A DNA stretch of 14,786 nt, taken from Bacteroides sp. CAG:770 (GTDB taxonomy: Bacteria > Bacteroidota > Bacteroidia > Bacteroidales > UBA932). The DNA lies in NCBI GenBank assembly GCA_000435075.1, contig FR890667.1, positions 1 to 14,786 on the forward strand. The letters are read 5' to 3'. A program made the position numbers and the translations under genes. Shown in pieces: positions 13,530 to 14,786 of the stretch (position 1 is its first letter; every line of letters starts with the position of its first letter). The notes under the pieces are model-generated. The model was given only the letters and a program-made list of their open reading frames with translations. It was not told where the DNA came from and did no database searches.

Positions 13530-14786
13530 ATGAAATTCATAAACAAATTATTCATACTTTCAGTATCGGCGATACTGTTTTCATCATGCCTCAAGGATTT
13601 GGATACACTTCCTTTGAACACGACTGACTTTACGTCGGAAAACGCGTATGCCAATGAAGACAGCTACCTCAAGGCTCTTGCCTACATCAATGGCTACTAT
13701 ATGCTTGTAGGTCAGGATGATGCTGGTAAAAATGACCTTGGATTCTCAGATTCCGGACAGTCAGAGTTCCTGAGACAGTGGTTCAACATGAACGAAATGA
13801 CCTGTGACGGACTCAAGTGCGTCTGGGGCGACCCTTATCTTACTGAACTTCAGCATGATTCATGGGGCTCAAGCACTAACGATGCTCTGGTAGCAGTATA
13901 TACCCGTGCGGTGAAGGCTATCGCTCTCGTTAACGAATTCCTCCTCCAGACTACAGACAGCAAGATCGAGGCTCGTGGCCAGTCTTCACTCAAGGGTGAG
14001 ATTGCAGGATACAGGGCTGAAGCCCGTTTCCATAGGGCAATGTTCTTCTACGTTCTTATGGATGAATTCGGAAACCCTCCTTTCCCTATGCCTGAGAATA
14101 TCGGTGGCGAAAATCCGTCCCGTATCACCAGGACTGACCTCTTCAACTGGCTTGAAACTGAGCTTCTTGACCTCGGTTCTGATAACAGCGCAATGCCTGC
14201 CGTGGGTTCTGTTCCATATCCTCGTCCTACCAAGGGTTCCGTGTGGGCACTTCTCAGCCGTATGTACCTCAATGCCGAGGTCTATACCGGTACAGCAAGA
14301 TGGCAGGATGCCAAGGATGCCGCCAAGAAGGTCATTGGAATGGGATATTCTCTCGCTCCAAAGTATTCTGACATGTTCCGTCAGGACAATACCGAGAATG
14401 GTTCAGCAGAAAAAGAATTCATCTTCGCTATCGCTTATGACAGAGTTTCCACACAGAGCTGGGGCGGAACTTCGACATTTGCTTCCGCATCTCTCAGCGA
14501 GGAGGCAAACCTCAAACTCGGTGCAGAGTTCGGTCTTTCCAAAATCAATGGTGAAAACTGGGCCGGTTACCATGTTCCTAATGACTATGTTGCACGTTTC
14601 CAGCTCAATGGTGTAGTATGGGGAAGCAAGACCAATGTCTTCGGATACGACAGGGCTTCTAGTGACAAGCGTGCGTTCTTCACCAATTACGGTTCAGTTC
14701 AGGACTTCGATGAAAAGCAGGTTTCTACCGGCTGGATGTGCTGGAAGTTCTGCGGACTTGATTCAAAAGACAAACTCGTTCAGCAG
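13530..14786 (+). CDS. susD: SusD-family surface glycan-binding lipoprotein (partial, 3' end missing)
   Basis: The frame runs from the ATG at 13530 off the window end, giving 419 residues without a stop. The lipobox LFSSC has the lipidated Cys20, followed by LKDLD, similar to the acidic surface-export signal of Bacteroidetes lipoproteins. The body has SusD features: GYRAEARFHRAMFFYVLMDEFG (160-181, in the helical TPR-like core) and KGSVWALLSRMYLNAEVYTG (235-254). Trp99, Trp311 and Trp344 fall, by eye, near the three aromatic positions (Trp98, Tyr296, Trp320) that form the starch-binding arc in the B. thetaiotaomicron protein, which supports alpha-glucan binding. It would cap the SusC channel like a lid. 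About a quarter of the protein lies beyond the window. Confidence 0.93.
   Translation, partial: MKFINKLFILSVSAILFSSCLKDLDTLPLNTTDFTSENAYANEDSYLKALAYINGYYMLVGQDDAGKNDLGFSDSGQSEFLRQWFNMNEMTCDGLKCVWGDPYLTELQHDSWGSSTNDALVAVYTRAVKAIALVNEFLLQTTDSKIEARGQSSLKGEIAGYRAEARFHRAMFFYVLMDEFGNPPFPMPENIGGENPSRITRTDLFNWLETELLDLGSDNSAMPAVGSVPYPRPTKGSVWALLSRMYLNAEVYTGTARWQDAKDAAKKVIGMGYSLAPKYSDMFRQDNTENGSAEKEFIFAIAYDRVSTQSWGGTSTFASASLSEEANLKLGAEFGLSKINGENWAGYHVPNDYVARFQLNGVVWGSKTNVFGYDRASSDKRAFFTNYGSVQDFDEKQVSTGWMCWKFCGLDSKDKLVQQ

Overview
The window looks like chromosomal DNA from a member of the Bacteroidetes, most likely order Bacteroidales. The evidence is an adjacent SusC/SusD pair, a SusC N-terminal carboxypeptidase-regulatory-like domain, lipoproteins and barrel proteins of the expected style, and Bacteroidetes-type promoter words (TAnnTTTG) before several genes. 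I cannot name a genus.

Left part (1-4229). A secreted alpha/beta hydrolase lies on the minus strand (249-1073). A divergent intergenic region with a 12-base palindrome separates it from a plus-strand cluster that reads as one operon: a small exported protein with 26-residue repeats (1271-1672), a VTC-domain (polyphosphate-polymerase-like) protein that overlaps it by 29 bases (1644-2456), a possible very basic 53-residue microprotein (2515-2676), a DUF4956 membrane protein (2681-3433) and a DUF2490-like outer-membrane barrel (3447-4229). The pairing of VTC and DUF4956 proteins recurs in bacteria but its function is not settled. Here it comes with an exported repeat protein and a barrel, so the products would span all envelope layers.

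Middle (4230-4468). The convergent intergenic gap holds four hairpin units of 32 bases spaced 49, 50 and 50 bases apart. The first is a good terminator. A fifth unit of the same length and design lies at 59-90, also beyond the 3' end of a gene. I did not recognise this as a named repeat family.

Right part (4469-14786). This is an alpha-glucan (starch or maltodextrin) utilisation region. On the minus strand are a GH77 4-alpha-glucanotransferase (malQ-like) and, upstream of it with its own promoter and terminator, a LytTR response regulator with its LytS-type membrane sensor kinase. On the plus strand, divergent from the kinase, are an MFS sugar transporter of the maltose/sucrose (GPH/SLC45-like) type, a SusC TonB-dependent transporter and a SusD lipoprotein cut by the window end. 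The proposed flow is: oligosaccharide binding by SusD at the surface, import through SusC, transport across the inner membrane by the MFS protein and disproportionation in the cytoplasm by MalQ. The divergent intergenic region (8890-9171) carries a promoter for each direction, a LacI-type operator-like palindrome at the transporter promoter and an inverted-repeat-rich leader. Regulation therefore could combine the local two-component system with an unlinked LacI-family repressor. No SusR or hybrid two-component sensor, and no glycoside hydrolase other than MalQ, is present inside the window. The rest of the locus may lie beyond the right edge.
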